From: UBA2402 sp037139735
Lineage (GTDB): Bacteria > Planctomycetota > Phycisphaerae > Phycisphaerales > UBA1924
NCBI GenBank assembly: GCA_037139735.1
Contig: JBAXFU010000006.1
Location: forward strand, 1-64,000
Reading direction: 5' to 3'
DNA length: 64,000 nucleotides
The notes below the pieces were generated by a model, which was given only the letters and a program-made list of their open reading frames with translations, was not told the DNA's origin and did not search any database. The stretch's first letter is position 1; every line of letters starts with the position of its first letter. Positions 17,455-25,794 of this stretch are shown piece by piece. Both the position numbers and the translations under genes were made by a program.

Positions 17455-18363
17455 TCATTCGTCCGCGATCGATCGAATGATTGCACCGTTGCCCCGTTCC
17501 CGAGCGGTCTTGACCTGACTTTGGGGCCCGTGCGTCGCCGGCGCATTGTTGGGGTCCTCCTTGGCCATGCGAGGCGTCGCGGCGACCGTCGATCGGGGTG
17601 CCGGGGTGGCCGCAGGTTCGGGGGGCGTCAGGGATCCGATCCGGGCCCATTCCCGCTGCATCATGAGTTGAACCGTGCGGTGGGCCGCGAACTCCATGTA
17701 GAGGGGCATGGCGGTCAGGTAGCGACGCCATCCCAGGGCCGAGTCCTTCTGCAGGCGGCCTTGGGCGAAGTCCTTGAGGTCGAGCAGCACCTGATGGTTG
17801 CGACCGTTGAGGTGCTCGGAGACGACGCACACCGGCGCGTCGGGCGAGTTGCCAGCGGCGGCCGCACCCGCGTCGACCACCTGACGCGACAGACTGCGGG
17901 GGTCGCGGGCGACGGGGGTCTGCGGGAGCATCGGACCGGGCCGGGCGAAGACCGCCGCGGCGACGCCGACCTCGGGCGTGTAGGGGTCGTAGGCGGTGAT
18001 GGAGGTGACGACCACGGCATCGACGCCCATGGCCGTGGCCAGGCGATGGGCCTGTGACGCGCTGGTGATGGACCGGATGCCCAGGTCGCGCATGGCCTGG
18101 GTGGTGCGGTTCATGGGGAGGCAGCGGATGCCGCGAGTTTCCTCGAGCGACGCGACGAGCGCGTCGCCGAACTGCATGGGTTCGACGGTCGAGGTCGCGG
18201 CGTCGTTGGAGGGCGGGGCCACCGCCCAGGTCAACTCGCCGGCGCGAGTGTCGTAGGGAGCGAGCAGCGGCTGGGGCGCGACCAGCACGTCCTTGGCGGG
18301 GCCGCTGCAGCCGCCGGCGAGGAGGCCGCAGGCCAGCGAAGCAAGGAGCAATCGGAGGGTCAT
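17455..18363 (-). CDS. Lipoprotein of unknown function
   Basis: 302 residues. The lipoprotein signal peptide ends in LAGGC (Cys19). The body (about 60-240) alternates strands and helices and includes MQFGDALVASLEETRGIRCLP and a later AMGVDAVVVTSITAYDPYTPEVGV, which resembles the fold of outer-membrane assembly or GNA1162/CsgG-like periplasmic lipoproteins (variable two-domain nucleotide-like core). This resemblance is weak and given only as a lead. The C-terminal ~60 residues are Pro/Ala/Thr-rich and probably disordered. AAAGG lies 11 nt before the start. Downstream of the TolB-like lipoprotein gene (46 bp), so the two are probably cotranscribed. Confidence 0.7.
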   Translation of the reverse strand: MTLRLLLASLACGLLAGGCSGPAKDVLVAPQPLLAPYDTRAGELTWAVAPPSNDAATSTVEPMQFGDALVASLEETRGIRCLPMNRTTQAMRDLGIRSITSASQAHRLATAMGVDAVVVTSITAYDPYTPEVGVAAAVFARPGPMLPQTPVARDPRSLSRQVVDAGAAAAGNSPDAPVCVVSEHLNGRNHQVLLDLKDFAQGRLQKDSALGWRRYLTAMPLYMEFAAHRTVQLMMQREWARIGSLTPPEPAATPAPRSTVAATPRMAKEDPNNAPATHGPQSQVKTARERGNGAIIRSIADE

Positions 18364-18409
18364 CGGCGCGGACCTTTCTCGCGGACGCGACGGATGCCGC
18401 GTGCGCGGC

Positions 18410-19591
18410 TCACTTGGAGTCCTGATTGGCCGTCGAATCGTCGGCGGTGGCGGTCGTCGACGTCGCGGCGTCGGTCGAGGCGGACGCGGCGGCGGAGGAA
18501 CCGGGGATGGAGGCCTTCGCCGCGGCGATGGCGGGGGCGAGGTTGAGCGACCAGATGTTCTCGGTGCCGGTGCGATCGGAGACGAAGAAGAGCGTGTCGG
18601 AGCGGCTCCAGGCGGGCGACAGCACGGAGCCGTCGCTGCCGGTCAGGCGAACGCGTCCTTCCCCTTGGACGGTGGCGATCCACAGCGAGGTCTTGCGGGG
18701 CTGGTCGAGGGCGTTGTCGGGGTCGAGGATGTCGGCCTGCGCGAAGGTGATCCACCGGCCGTCGGGGCTCCAGCCGGGATTCATGATCGCCAGTTCGCTG
18801 CCGCCGGCGACTTCCGTCACGTTGCTCGTCACGCCTTCGGCGTAGTCGAGGGTCCAGAGCGAGTAGCTGCGGTGCCCGCGTTCGCGGCCGAGCTGGAAGA
18901 GGATCTTGTCGGCGCCGTTGGCGCCGGTGCCTCCGACCGGGCACCACTTGGGCTGAAGGCCAAAGCCGATGAAGTGCGGCGTGGCTTCGCTGCCGGCCTT
19001 GGTGACCCACATCTCCCAGCGACCGCCCGCGCCGGCTCGCGTGTAGACGAGCGACTTGCCGTCGGGCGACCACGTCGCGTGCAGTTCATCCGCCGGATCG
19101 TTGGTGACCTGCACCGGCCGACCGCCGAAGATGGGCATCACGAAGATGTCCCAGTTGCCCGAGCGGTTGCTCGCGAAGGCGATCTTGGTGCCGTCGGGGC
19201 TGATCGAGGGCATCGCGTCGTCGGCCGGGTCGTTGGTGAGTTGGGTCACGACGCGCGTGTCGGTGCGCTTGAAGTAGATGTCGCTGGTGGCGCGGTGCTG
19301 CGTGCTGGCGAAGACGAGCAGCTTGCCGTCGGGCGAGATGCACGGATCGAAGTCGGCGCCCTCCTCGGCGAAGGTCACGCGCGTGATGTTGGTCGTCGCG
19401 GCCTGCGATGAATCGATCGCCGCCGCCGAATGCGAAGGGGCGGGCCGGTGATCGGCGGGTTCGATCGTGGCGGTCGTGTCGGTCGAAGGGGTCGTGCCCG
19501 ACGTCCGCGAGGTTGTGCCGCAGGCCTGCAGGAGCATCAAGGGGATCGACGCGACCAACAGACGGCGGGAGTGGGCGAGGGCGGCGTTCAT
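18410..19591 (-). CDS. TolB-like beta-propeller lipoprotein (PD40 repeats)
   Basis: 393 residues from ATG 19591, with GAGGTG 5-6 nt upstream. The lipobox is LLQAC (Cys24), followed by a Thr/Ser-rich linker. Repeated blade motifs fit the WD40-like/PD40 propeller: SPDGKLLVFAS, SPDGTKIAFASNRSGNWD, SPDGKSLVYT and SPDGRWITFA, with paired partner strands. TolB proper is a soluble periplasmic partner of Pal; this one is lipid-anchored and lacks an obvious TolB N-terminal domain, so it may be a sensor or scaffold instead. No tol/pal genes are adjacent. The C-terminal ~35 residues are low-complexity Ala/Ser/Thr. Confidence 0.82.
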   Translation of the reverse strand: MNAALAHSRRLLVASIPLMLLQACGTTSRTSGTTPSTDTTATIEPADHRPAPSHSAAAIDSSQAATTNITRVTFAEEGADFDPCISPDGKLLVFASTQHRATSDIYFKRTDTRVVTQLTNDPADDAMPSISPDGTKIAFASNRSGNWDIFVMPIFGGRPVQVTNDPADELHATWSPDGKSLVYTRAGAGGRWEMWVTKAGSEATPHFIGFGLQPKWCPVGGTGANGADKILFQLGRERGHRSYSLWTLDYAEGVTSNVTEVAGGSELAIMNPGWSPDGRWITFAQADILDPDNALDQPRKTSLWIATVQGEGRVRLTGSDGSVLSPAWSRSDTLFFVSDRTGTENIWSLNLAPAIAAAKASIPGSSAAASASTDAATSTTATADDSTANQDSK

Positions 19592-19791
19592 CAATCACCT
19601 CATGCGGGCGCGGGGGGCCCTGTGTCGTGGCTGGCTGCGGCGGCACGTTGCCGCCTCGGTTTGCCACATCGGCCCGCCTTCGCGCATGGCAGAAGAAACG
19701 CCTCCCCCGCAGGGGTGACGTCGAAGTCGCCGGCGTCGACGCGTGGTGGGACCACCCCGCGCGACCACCCGTCTCGAGGGGTCGAGTCCGC

Positions 19792-20064
19792 TCAGTCGAG
19801 GTTGTCGCGCCACCACGCCACGCTCGAGCCACGGGCCCGCACCCACCGGTTCCCGCGGGAACGAGGCGCCTCGTCGCAGCCGAGGTGATCGAGGTAGTGC
19901 TTGAGCGCGTCGTTGTCGAAGCGCATGAGGAACGCCGGATCCGCCGAGGGATTCCTCGCGAGGATGCCGTCGATCAGTTGGCTGCGATGAAGGGGAGGAA
20001 TGGTCGACGCCGCCTCGCGACGGGCATCGAACTCCTGCTCGAGCAGTGCCTGCTCCATGACCAT
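19792..20064 (-). CDS. Small hypothetical protein
   Basis: 90 residues. ATG 20064 is chosen because AGGAG lies 8 nt upstream. The sequence (HRSQLIDGILARNPSADPAF, then a KHYLDHLG helix) is helical, without signal peptide or membrane segment. I do not recognise a family. A Trp-Trp pair and basic residues lie near the C-terminus (VAWWRDNLD). Good codon use and the ribosome-binding site support a real gene. Divergent from the gene at 20172, 200 bp from the TolB-like gene's start. Confidence 0.65.
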   Translation of the reverse strand: MVMEQALLEQEFDARREAASTIPPLHRSQLIDGILARNPSADPAFLMRFDNDALKHYLDHLGCDEAPRSRGNRWVRARGSSVAWWRDNLD

Positions 20065-20155
20065 GCCGTGCTCTCCTGCAACGGACTTGCGGATGCCCGG
20101 ACGTCCATGTCCGAGCGGGGGATTATTCCATCCCCGACCCGGGCGGGCCATGACG

Positions 20156-20161
20156 TACGCT
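20156..20161 (+). promoter_or_regulatory. Candidate -10 hexamer TACGCT
   Basis: Ends 11 nt before GTG 20172, which has no ribosome-binding site. Fits the start-proximal TAnnnT pattern. The divergent spacer also contains a GGGGAT...ATCCCC inverted repeat (about 20117-20135) of unknown meaning. Confidence 0.3.
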
Positions 20162-20171
20162 TGCTCGACCC

Positions 20172-20840
20172 GTGATTCCGCTCGTGCCCCCAACCCATCG
20201 ACCCCGCCCCGGATTCCTCCCCGCCTCCTTCGAGGGGCTCGAGGGCGCCTGGCTGCCGCTCGTCGACCCGACCGGGACGACGCTCGGGCATGTCGCGATC
20301 GTCGATCCGCTGGCGGCGGCAGAGCCCGAGCAGGCCGGCTACGCCCTGGGCCGGACCGCACCTGTCGGCATGGCGGCCATTCGCTCGGGTCCCGAATCGG
20401 TCGAAGGGCCCGGCGTGGCTTGGATGCCCGAGGCTCGGGCCCGCTTCGAGGCCTTCGCGGCCGGCTTCGAGCAGGCGTTGGCCCCGCGCCGGGACGCTTC
20501 CCATGCCGCCCTGTGGCCTCACGTCCACGGCGCGGTCTCGGACGCCCCGTCCCTGCAGAGTTTCCTTCGCGGGCGGCACGACCGCGGCTGGCGCTTCGTG
20601 CTCGATCCGGCAGGCCTGCTCGCGACGGCGATGATGCCGATGGTCGAGGACCACTTGCGGCGCCTCTTCGAGCTGGTGGGCGACCACCCAGCCGCGTGCG
20701 TCCTGGTCGAGGACGAAGCGACGTTGCACGCGTGGCCGGCGGGGTGGAACCACGCGGGAGGCGATGCCGCCCGGTCGCCCTTGCCCCGTCTGCGGCGTCC
20801 TCCGACCCGGGACCGGGATTCCTACACTCCCGCCCCATGA
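20172..20840 (+). CDS. Hypothetical protein coupled to nuoC
   Basis: 222 residues, GTG start. The sequence is soluble-looking, with a patch WRFVLDPAGLLATAMMPMVE and a following DHLRRLFELVGDHPAACVLVED that look like a TIM-barrel edge, reminiscent of AP-endonuclease-2-type sugar isomerases, but no full motif set is seen. The last ~30 residues are Pro/Arg-rich. The stop codon overlaps the nuoC start (ATGA at 20837-20840). I do not assign a function. Confidence 0.6.
   Translation: MIPLVPPTHRPRPGFLPASFEGLEGAWLPLVDPTGTTLGHVAIVDPLAAAEPEQAGYALGRTAPVGMAAIRSGPESVEGPGVAWMPEARARFEAFAAGFEQALAPRRDASHAALWPHVHGAVSDAPSLQSFLRGRHDRGWRFVLDPAGLLATAMMPMVEDHLRRLFELVGDHPAACVLVEDEATLHAWPAGWNHAGGDAARSPLPRLRRPPTRDRDSYTPAP
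20823..20828 (+). promoter_or_regulatory. Candidate -10 hexamer TACACT (nuoC)
   Basis: TACACT lies inside the end of the preceding gene, 9 nt before ATG 20837. It could give nuoC its own leaderless transcript even though the two genes overlap by 4 bp. No -35 element is visible. Confidence 0.35.
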
Positions 20841-21403
20841 CCGACGCCTCCACCAAGGTCCAACTCGACCACCCCGTCTTCGCGGCCGTCAAGGAGGCCT
20901 TCCCCTCCAAGAAGTTCAAGGCCTCGCAGTACCGCGGCCAGTCGACGCTCATCGTCGAACCCGCCGACCTGCATGACGTCATGGCCTTGCTTCGCAACGA
21001 CCCCCGCTGCGCGTACAACTTCCTGTCGGACGTGACCGGCGTCGACTACCTCGGGTATCCCTCTCCGACGCAAGGGCGCTTCGCGGTGGTGTACAACCTG
21101 CTGTCGCACGGGCGGGACGATCGCTTCTTCGTGAAGACCTTCCTGAACCCCTCGATGCCCACCGACGGCATCGCCGAGGATCCGGCGTTGTGGGTCGAGT
21201 CGGTGTGCGACCTGTGGCCCGGCGCGGAGTGGCCCGAACGGGAAGTCTTCGACATGCTGGGCATCCGCTTCCGCAACCACCCGGACCTGCGTCGAATCCT
21301 TCTCTGGGAGGCGTATCCGGGTCACCCCCTCCGCAAGGACTATCCAGTCCGCGGTCGGGGCGAGCGAGAGCAATACAAGGTCATCGATCGCACGTCGGCC
21401 TAA
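20837..21403 (+). CDS. nuoC: NADH-quinone oxidoreductase subunit C
   Basis: 188 residues. The C-terminal half carries the complex I 30-kDa signature: PEREVFDMLGIRFRNHPDLR, then WEAYPGHPLRKDYPVRGR. NuoC is a peripheral-arm subunit near the quinone module and is involved in assembly. Here it stands alone, with no nuoB or nuoD next to it, which is unusual for a subunit normally encoded in a nuo operon. The frame stays open after the TAA for 29 more codons of a pentapeptide repeat (see the repeat at 21405). Confidence 0.9.
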   Translation: MTDASTKVQLDHPVFAAVKEAFPSKKFKASQYRGQSTLIVEPADLHDVMALLRNDPRCAYNFLSDVTGVDYLGYPSPTQGRFAVVYNLLSHGRDDRFFVKTFLNPSMPTDGIAEDPALWVESVCDLWPGAEWPEREVFDMLGIRFRNHPDLRRILLWEAYPGHPLRKDYPVRGRGEREQYKVIDRTSA

Positions 21404-21404
21404 G

Positions 21405-21494
21405 CGTTGAAGGCCCCAGCGTTGAAGGCCCCAGTGTTGAAGGCCTCAGTGTTGAAGGCCTCAGGGTTGAAGGCCTGCGGGTTCGACGCCTGAA
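21405..21494. repeat. Six tandem copies of a 15-bp repeat directly after nuoC
   Basis: Units of CGTTGAAGGCCCCAG and variants, the last two more diverged, begin 2 bp after the nuoC stop codon. In the nuoC frame they read Ala-Leu-Lys-Ala-Pro repeatedly, ending at a TGA at 21491. The rest of the 21404-21600 spacer is GC-rich, with short inverted repeats but no T-tract terminator. Confidence 0.95.
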
Positions 21495-21600
21495 ACCTCA
21501 TCGACAGAGCAGTCGCACGTCCGCGGCCCGACGCCCGGGCCGGACGCCTGCGGGCGCACGCCCGCGACCCCATCGGGTGCGGGCCCCACGCCGGGCTGCC

Positions 21601-22452
21601 TCACTTGGGCGTCGCGTCCTTTTTCTGCGATTCGCTCAGTTTGGCGTAGGCAAAGACGGTCAAGGCGGCGGGCAGGAAGGTCTTCTCGCCGGCGGCCCTC
21701 GACACCTCGTCGAGGGTGGTGAGGCGCCCCGAATCGATGTCGTTGCGAAGGTCGATGACGACCTGGTCGAAGACCTTGATGAGGCCGCCGAAGATCTCGA
21801 ACTGCTCCTTGGTCTTGGGCATGAAGTTGCTGACGCCCGGCAGGTTGGTCGGCAGGGCGAAGTACCAGCGGCCGTCCTTCTCGTCGCGCTTCATGACCAT
21901 GCCGATGGGGGGCAGGATGGGCTTCTCGTCCCAGAGGAGCGCGACGGACGTGTCGGTGAGGAAGGTGGTCGTGAGCCGCTTTTCGCTCTCGCGGATCCAG
22001 CCGTAGGGGTCGGCGAAGAGGTTCTTGAGGGCATTGTCGAAGGCCTGTCGCGCCGAGTCGTCGGCGCCGATGGCGGGCGTCGCGGCGCGACGTCCCCGTC
22101 CGGGTCGCATCTGCGACGTGAGTTGCGCGACGAGCGAGGTGGCCTTGCCTTCGGCGGCGGCCTTTTCAGCCGTCTCGCGGAGGGTGGCGACCTCGGCGGG
22201 GAACTTGGCCTGGATCGTCTCGCCGAGTCGCTGCACGTTGCCGAGGAAGACGCCAAGCCGCCGGAAGAGGCGTCGCGTGTCGTCGTTCTCGGCGAAGATG
22301 TAGTCGCCGATGCGACGGGCCTCGCCGCGTTCCACGGCCCAGCGGGCCGCGGCGATCGTTCCTTCGGGCGTCGACCGATCCGGTCCGCGGTCGCAGCCGG
22401 CGACGAGCAGGGCGATCAGGGCGGCGATGGCGGTGAAGAGCGCGTGTCGCAT
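21601..22452 (-). CDS. Lipoprotein of unknown function
   Basis: 283 residues. The signal peptide ends in LLVAGC (Cys20). The mature part opens with STPEGTIAAARWAVERGEARRI, which is typical of a helical DUF4878/Lumazine-like stress-type lipoprotein start, followed by helices and an extended C-terminal segment (DEKPILPPIGMVMKRDEKDG, then RWYFALPTNLPGVSNFMP). I cannot name a family with confidence. The start has no purine-rich ribosome-binding site; CAATGCT lies just upstream. Convergent with nuoC. Confidence 0.7.
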   Translation of the reverse strand: MRHALFTAIAALIALLVAGCDRGPDRSTPEGTIAAARWAVERGEARRIGDYIFAENDDTRRLFRRLGVFLGNVQRLGETIQAKFPAEVATLRETAEKAAAEGKATSLVAQLTSQMRPGRGRRAATPAIGADDSARQAFDNALKNLFADPYGWIRESEKRLTTTFLTDTSVALLWDEKPILPPIGMVMKRDEKDGRWYFALPTNLPGVSNFMPKTKEQFEIFGGLIKVFDQVVIDLRNDIDSGRLTTLDEVSRAAGEKTFLPAALTVFAYAKLSESQKKDATPK

Positions 22453-22781
22453 GGCGGAGGAAGCATTGGAGCCCGGGCGGTGCGTTTCCGGTGAACCGGC
22501 GGGTTTGGACGCCGGATCGCCACGTTCGCGATACGCCCGAGGCGGGCGAGCGTGACTCGACGCCCCCGGCGCGGACGCGGGGCCCGGCCCGGGGCGGCAG
22601 ACCGCGAACCCGGGCTCGTTGTGCGGCAAATGTTCGCATTTTGATCGTTCGTCATCCCCGCCACGGGGTCCCGCCACCGGGCCCGCGAGTGAAAGCGGTG
22701 GTCGACCAAGGGCCGATATCCACGACGGGTTACCCTTTCGGAGGCCTTGGGCCGCGATGTCGCGGCGTGCCGGAGCGTTGC
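22453..22781. other. Divergent intergenic region (lipoprotein / astA)
   Basis: About 330 bp, very GC-rich except for an AT-rich island at 22618-22654 (CAAATGTTCGCATTTTGATC), the likely site of one or both promoters. No ORF with family resemblance and no terminator is seen. No ArgR box was recognised by eye. Confidence 0.4.
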
Positions 22782-23993
22782 TTGTTCCTGATCCGTCAGA
22801 CCCATCCCGCGGACGTGTCGACGCTCGTCAAGATGGCGAAGATGGTCTACTTCATCAACCTGCCGCCCAGCGAGCAGTTCATTCTCGACAAGATCGAGCA
22901 CAGCCACCGCTGTTTCGCGGCGTTGGCGCCCGACTCGTCGGGTCGGGCGCGTCGCCGGGGCGCGCGGCGGCCGGAGGCGCCGATGGAGGTGACGGGGCAC
23001 GCGGCGATGGAGCGAGACAGCGAGTTCTTCATGTTCTCGCTGGAGGACGTGGCGACGGGCGGAGGCGTGATCGGCACCTCGCAGATCCGGGCGAGGCAGG
23101 GCGGACCTGGCAACCCCAACTGGAGCTTCCGGATCAGCGAGAAGCGGTACTACAGCCCCGCGCTCAAGTACGGGACGTCGCACGCGGTGGGGCAGCTCTA
23201 CGGCGACGAATCGGGCCCCAGCGAACTCGGCGGGCTGATCCTGCAGCCGAGCTATCGCGGGCACTCGGAGCGTCCGGGGCGGTTCCTGTCGTTCGTGCGA
23301 TTCCACTTCATCGGGCTCTTCCGGCAGGTCTTCGCCGATCGCATCCTGGCCGAGATGATGGGGCCGCTGGGGCCCGACGGCGAGAACCCCTTCTGGGACG
23401 CCTTCGGACGCAAGTTCATCCCGGTGAAGTTCGCCGAGGCCGATCGCTTCTGCCAGCACGACCGTTCCTTCATCCCGGACCTGCTGCCCAAGGAGGCGAT
23501 TTACCTTTCGTTGCTTCCCCTCGAGGTGCAGAACTCGCTGGGGGTGGTGGCGCGCGACACGATCCCGGCGAGAAAGCTGCTCGAGAGTCTGGGGTTCAGG
23601 CACCGCGGATTCATCGATCCCTTCGACGGCGGTCCGCACCTCGACGCCGCGACCGACAAGATTCCGCTTGTCACGCTCACCCGTCGCGTCCGGCTCGGGC
23701 GTGCGGCATCGACGGGCCGCTGCACGGTGCCCGCGATCGTCAGTTCGTTGTCGGCGGAGCAGGGGTTCCGCGCGGTGCAGGCGATGGCGGCCTGGGACGG
23801 CGAGCGCGACACGGTGCGACTCGATGCAACCGCGATGTCGATGCTGGGCGTGTCGTCCGGCGAGACCATCGGCTTCACGCCGATGACGCGGTGGTCCACG
23901 AAGGAGCGCGTCGCGGCGGGTGATTCGTCGCGGGCGACGCCTCGCGCGCGGGCCCGGAAGGTCGCGGCGCGAACGCCGCGGCGCGAGGGTTGA
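22782..23993 (+). CDS. astA: Arginine N-succinyltransferase family protein
   Basis: 403 residues from TTG 22782, chosen because GGAG (22772-22775) is 6 nt upstream and the product then begins MFLIRQTHPADVSTL, lining up with the start of known AstA proteins; GTG 22767 is the alternative. AstA blocks: ELGGLILQPSYRG, AEMMGPLGPDGENPFWDAFG, DLLPKEAIYLSLLP and FRHRGFIDPFDGGPHLDA. The GNAT-fold enzyme succinylates arginine (or ornithine) from succinyl-CoA, the first step of the AST pathway. An insertion of ~25 basic residues (SSGRARRRGARRPEAP) and a ~55-residue extension at the C-terminus make it longer than the usual ~340. Followed by astD. Confidence 0.88.
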   Translation: MFLIRQTHPADVSTLVKMAKMVYFINLPPSEQFILDKIEHSHRCFAALAPDSSGRARRRGARRPEAPMEVTGHAAMERDSEFFMFSLEDVATGGGVIGTSQIRARQGGPGNPNWSFRISEKRYYSPALKYGTSHAVGQLYGDESGPSELGGLILQPSYRGHSERPGRFLSFVRFHFIGLFRQVFADRILAEMMGPLGPDGENPFWDAFGRKFIPVKFAEADRFCQHDRSFIPDLLPKEAIYLSLLPLEVQNSLGVVARDTIPARKLLESLGFRHRGFIDPFDGGPHLDAATDKIPLVTLTRRVRLGRAASTGRCTVPAIVSSLSAEQGFRAVQAMAAWDGERDTVRLDATAMSMLGVSSGETIGFTPMTRWSTKERVAAGDSSRATPRARARKVAARTPRREG

Positions 23994-24042
23994 GTTGCGT
24001 GAGGGTTGGGCGGACGGATCCGTCGGGCCGGGACATGATCGC

Positions 24043-25587
24043 ATGAGCACGTCATCGCATCCACGCGTCGAGGCACGCAACCTGATCGGAGGTCGCCGGA
24101 TCCCGATTCCGGGCGACGCCACGGTGTCGACGATGCCGGCGTCTCCGTCGCAGGTGGTGTGGTCGGGGTCGTCGCCCGCAAGCCACGTCGACGAGGCGGT
24201 GAACGCGGCGCGTCGGGCCGCGGCGCCGTGGGCGAAGGCAGGCATCGAGTCGCGGCGCCGGGTGCTGCTGGCGTTCAAGGCGATCGCCGAGGCGCGGGTG
24301 GACGAGTTGGCGGCGTTGATCCGCGACGAAACGGGCAAGCCGACGTGGGACGCCAAGGCCGAGGCGCAGTTGATCGCGGCCAAGGTCGACGTGACGCTGG
24401 AGGAGGGCCCGAACGCGGCGATGTCGCGGGTGGCTTCCTTCGAGGTGCCCCTGACGGCGACGCGCACCGGGCGGTGCTGGTTCCGGCCTCACGGCGTGAT
24501 GGCGGTGGTGGGGCCCTTCAACTTTCCGGCGCACCTTCCCAACGGGCACATCGTGCCGGCGCTCGCGATGGGCAACACGGTGGTCTTCAAGCCCAGCGAC
24601 AAGGCGCCCGCGTGCGGGCAGCTGCTGGCGGAGATGCTGCACGAGGCGCTCGACGCGTGCGAGGCGCCGCCGGGCGTGATGAACCTGGTGCAGGGCGGGG
24701 CGGACGTGGCGTCGTCGCTGGTGTCGCACGACGGGCTCGACGGGGTGCTCTTCACGGGTTCCTGGGCGGTCGGCCGTCGCATCATGCTGGCGAACGTCGA
24801 CCGGCCGGGCCGGATCCTCGCGCTCGAGATGGGCGGGAACAGCCCGGCGGCGATCCTTCCCGACGCCGACCTCGACCAAGCCGTGGTGGAATGCGTCCGC
24901 TCGGCATTCGTCACGGCCGGTCAGCGGTGCACGTGCACGAGGCGTCTGGTGGTGCACCGGGCGGTGGCCGACGAGGTGATGGCCCGGATCGATCGGGCCG
25001 TCGGCTCGCTGGCGGTGGGGGATCCTCGCTCCGAGCCGCCGGTCTTCATGGGGCCGGTGATCTCCGGGGCCGCCCGGAGCCAGTTGCTCGAGATGCACGA
25101 CGCGTTGGCGGCGGCGAGCGGCTCGAGGGTCGTTCGCCCGATGCGGGCGCTCGACCTTCCCGGCGGCGGGTGGTACGTCTCGCCCGGACTGATGGAGGTG
25201 GATCGCTTCGTGCGGAGTTCGCCCGGGCTGCCGATCCGCGCCGGAGGCGACGACGTCGAGGTCTTCGGCCCCCTGCTGCGGGTGGTCGCATGCGACTCGC
25301 CCGAGGAGATGCTCGAGCAGTGCAACGCCACCTCGTACGGCCTGGCGGCGTCGGTCTTCACGAAAAGTCCGGAGTGGACGGCGATGTTCCTCGACGGCCT
25401 TCGCGCAGGCTGCGTCAACCTCAACACCGGCACCGCCGGCGCGAGTTCGCGGCTGCCGTTCGGCGGGTTGGGGCTGTCGGGCAATCACCGTCCGGCGGGC
25501 GCCTTCAGCGTCGACTACTGCGCCCACCCGATCGCGGGGATGATGGAACGCGGGCCGTCGGCCACGCGGTGTCCGGGCATGGGGTGA
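24043..25587 (+). CDS. astD: N-succinylglutamate 5-semialdehyde dehydrogenase
   Basis: 514 residues from ATG 24043. It is an aldehyde dehydrogenase with FRPHGVMAVVGPFNFPAHLP, FTGSWAVGRRI, the catalytic Glu in LEMGGNSPA and the nucleophilic Cys296 in GQRCTCTRR. The FGGLGLSGNHRPAGAFSVDYC end is the AstD signature, which distinguishes it from other ALDHs. It oxidises succinylglutamate semialdehyde with NAD+ in arginine catabolism. It lies 49 bp after astA in the same direction. The other pathway genes (astB, astC, astE) are not in the window. Confidence 0.9.
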   Translation: MSTSSHPRVEARNLIGGRRIPIPGDATVSTMPASPSQVVWSGSSPASHVDEAVNAARRAAAPWAKAGIESRRRVLLAFKAIAEARVDELAALIRDETGKPTWDAKAEAQLIAAKVDVTLEEGPNAAMSRVASFEVPLTATRTGRCWFRPHGVMAVVGPFNFPAHLPNGHIVPALAMGNTVVFKPSDKAPACGQLLAEMLHEALDACEAPPGVMNLVQGGADVASSLVSHDGLDGVLFTGSWAVGRRIMLANVDRPGRILALEMGGNSPAAILPDADLDQAVVECVRSAFVTAGQRCTCTRRLVVHRAVADEVMARIDRAVGSLAVGDPRSEPPVFMGPVISGAARSQLLEMHDALAAASGSRVVRPMRALDLPGGGWYVSPGLMEVDRFVRSSPGLPIRAGGDDVEVFGPLLRVVACDSPEEMLEQCNATSYGLAASVFTKSPEWTAMFLDGLRAGCVNLNTGTAGASSRLPFGGLGLSGNHRPAGAFSVDYCAHPIAGMMERGPSATRCPGMG

Positions 25588-25704
25588 TCGCGCCCTGGCG
25601 CGCGAATCCCGGCAAGCTGTGCGAAGCGTGACCGCGTCGCCGCGAGGAAATGCCGCCGACCCTGCATCCGCTCGCCCCCGAGACTCCACGAGGGGGCGGT
25701 TGAT

Positions 25705-25712
25705 GCCGATAG
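25705..25712 (+). promoter_or_regulatory. Candidate sigma-28 (FliA)-like -10 box for the chemotaxis operon
   Basis: GCCGATAG matches 7 of 8 bases of the FliA -10 consensus GCCGATAA, 83 bp before the receptor start. The -35 side (TCCA at 25685-25688, 16-bp spacer) matches TAAA poorly. Chemotaxis operons are often FliA targets, so the placement is sensible, but the call rests on half a promoter. Confidence 0.35.
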
Positions 25713-25794
25713 TCACGTCCGTCATCGGGACAGGCGGCGCTCGGCTTCCGGCGTGTTGGTCGGCGCGAGCGACGCCCGTGCAGGGGATCACGTC

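Noticed and set aside
20065..21018. Minus-strand extension of the small gene at 19792 to 408 residues.
   Set aside because: The added part is antisense to the 20172 gene and nuoC, and AGGAG before ATG 20064 marks the short form.
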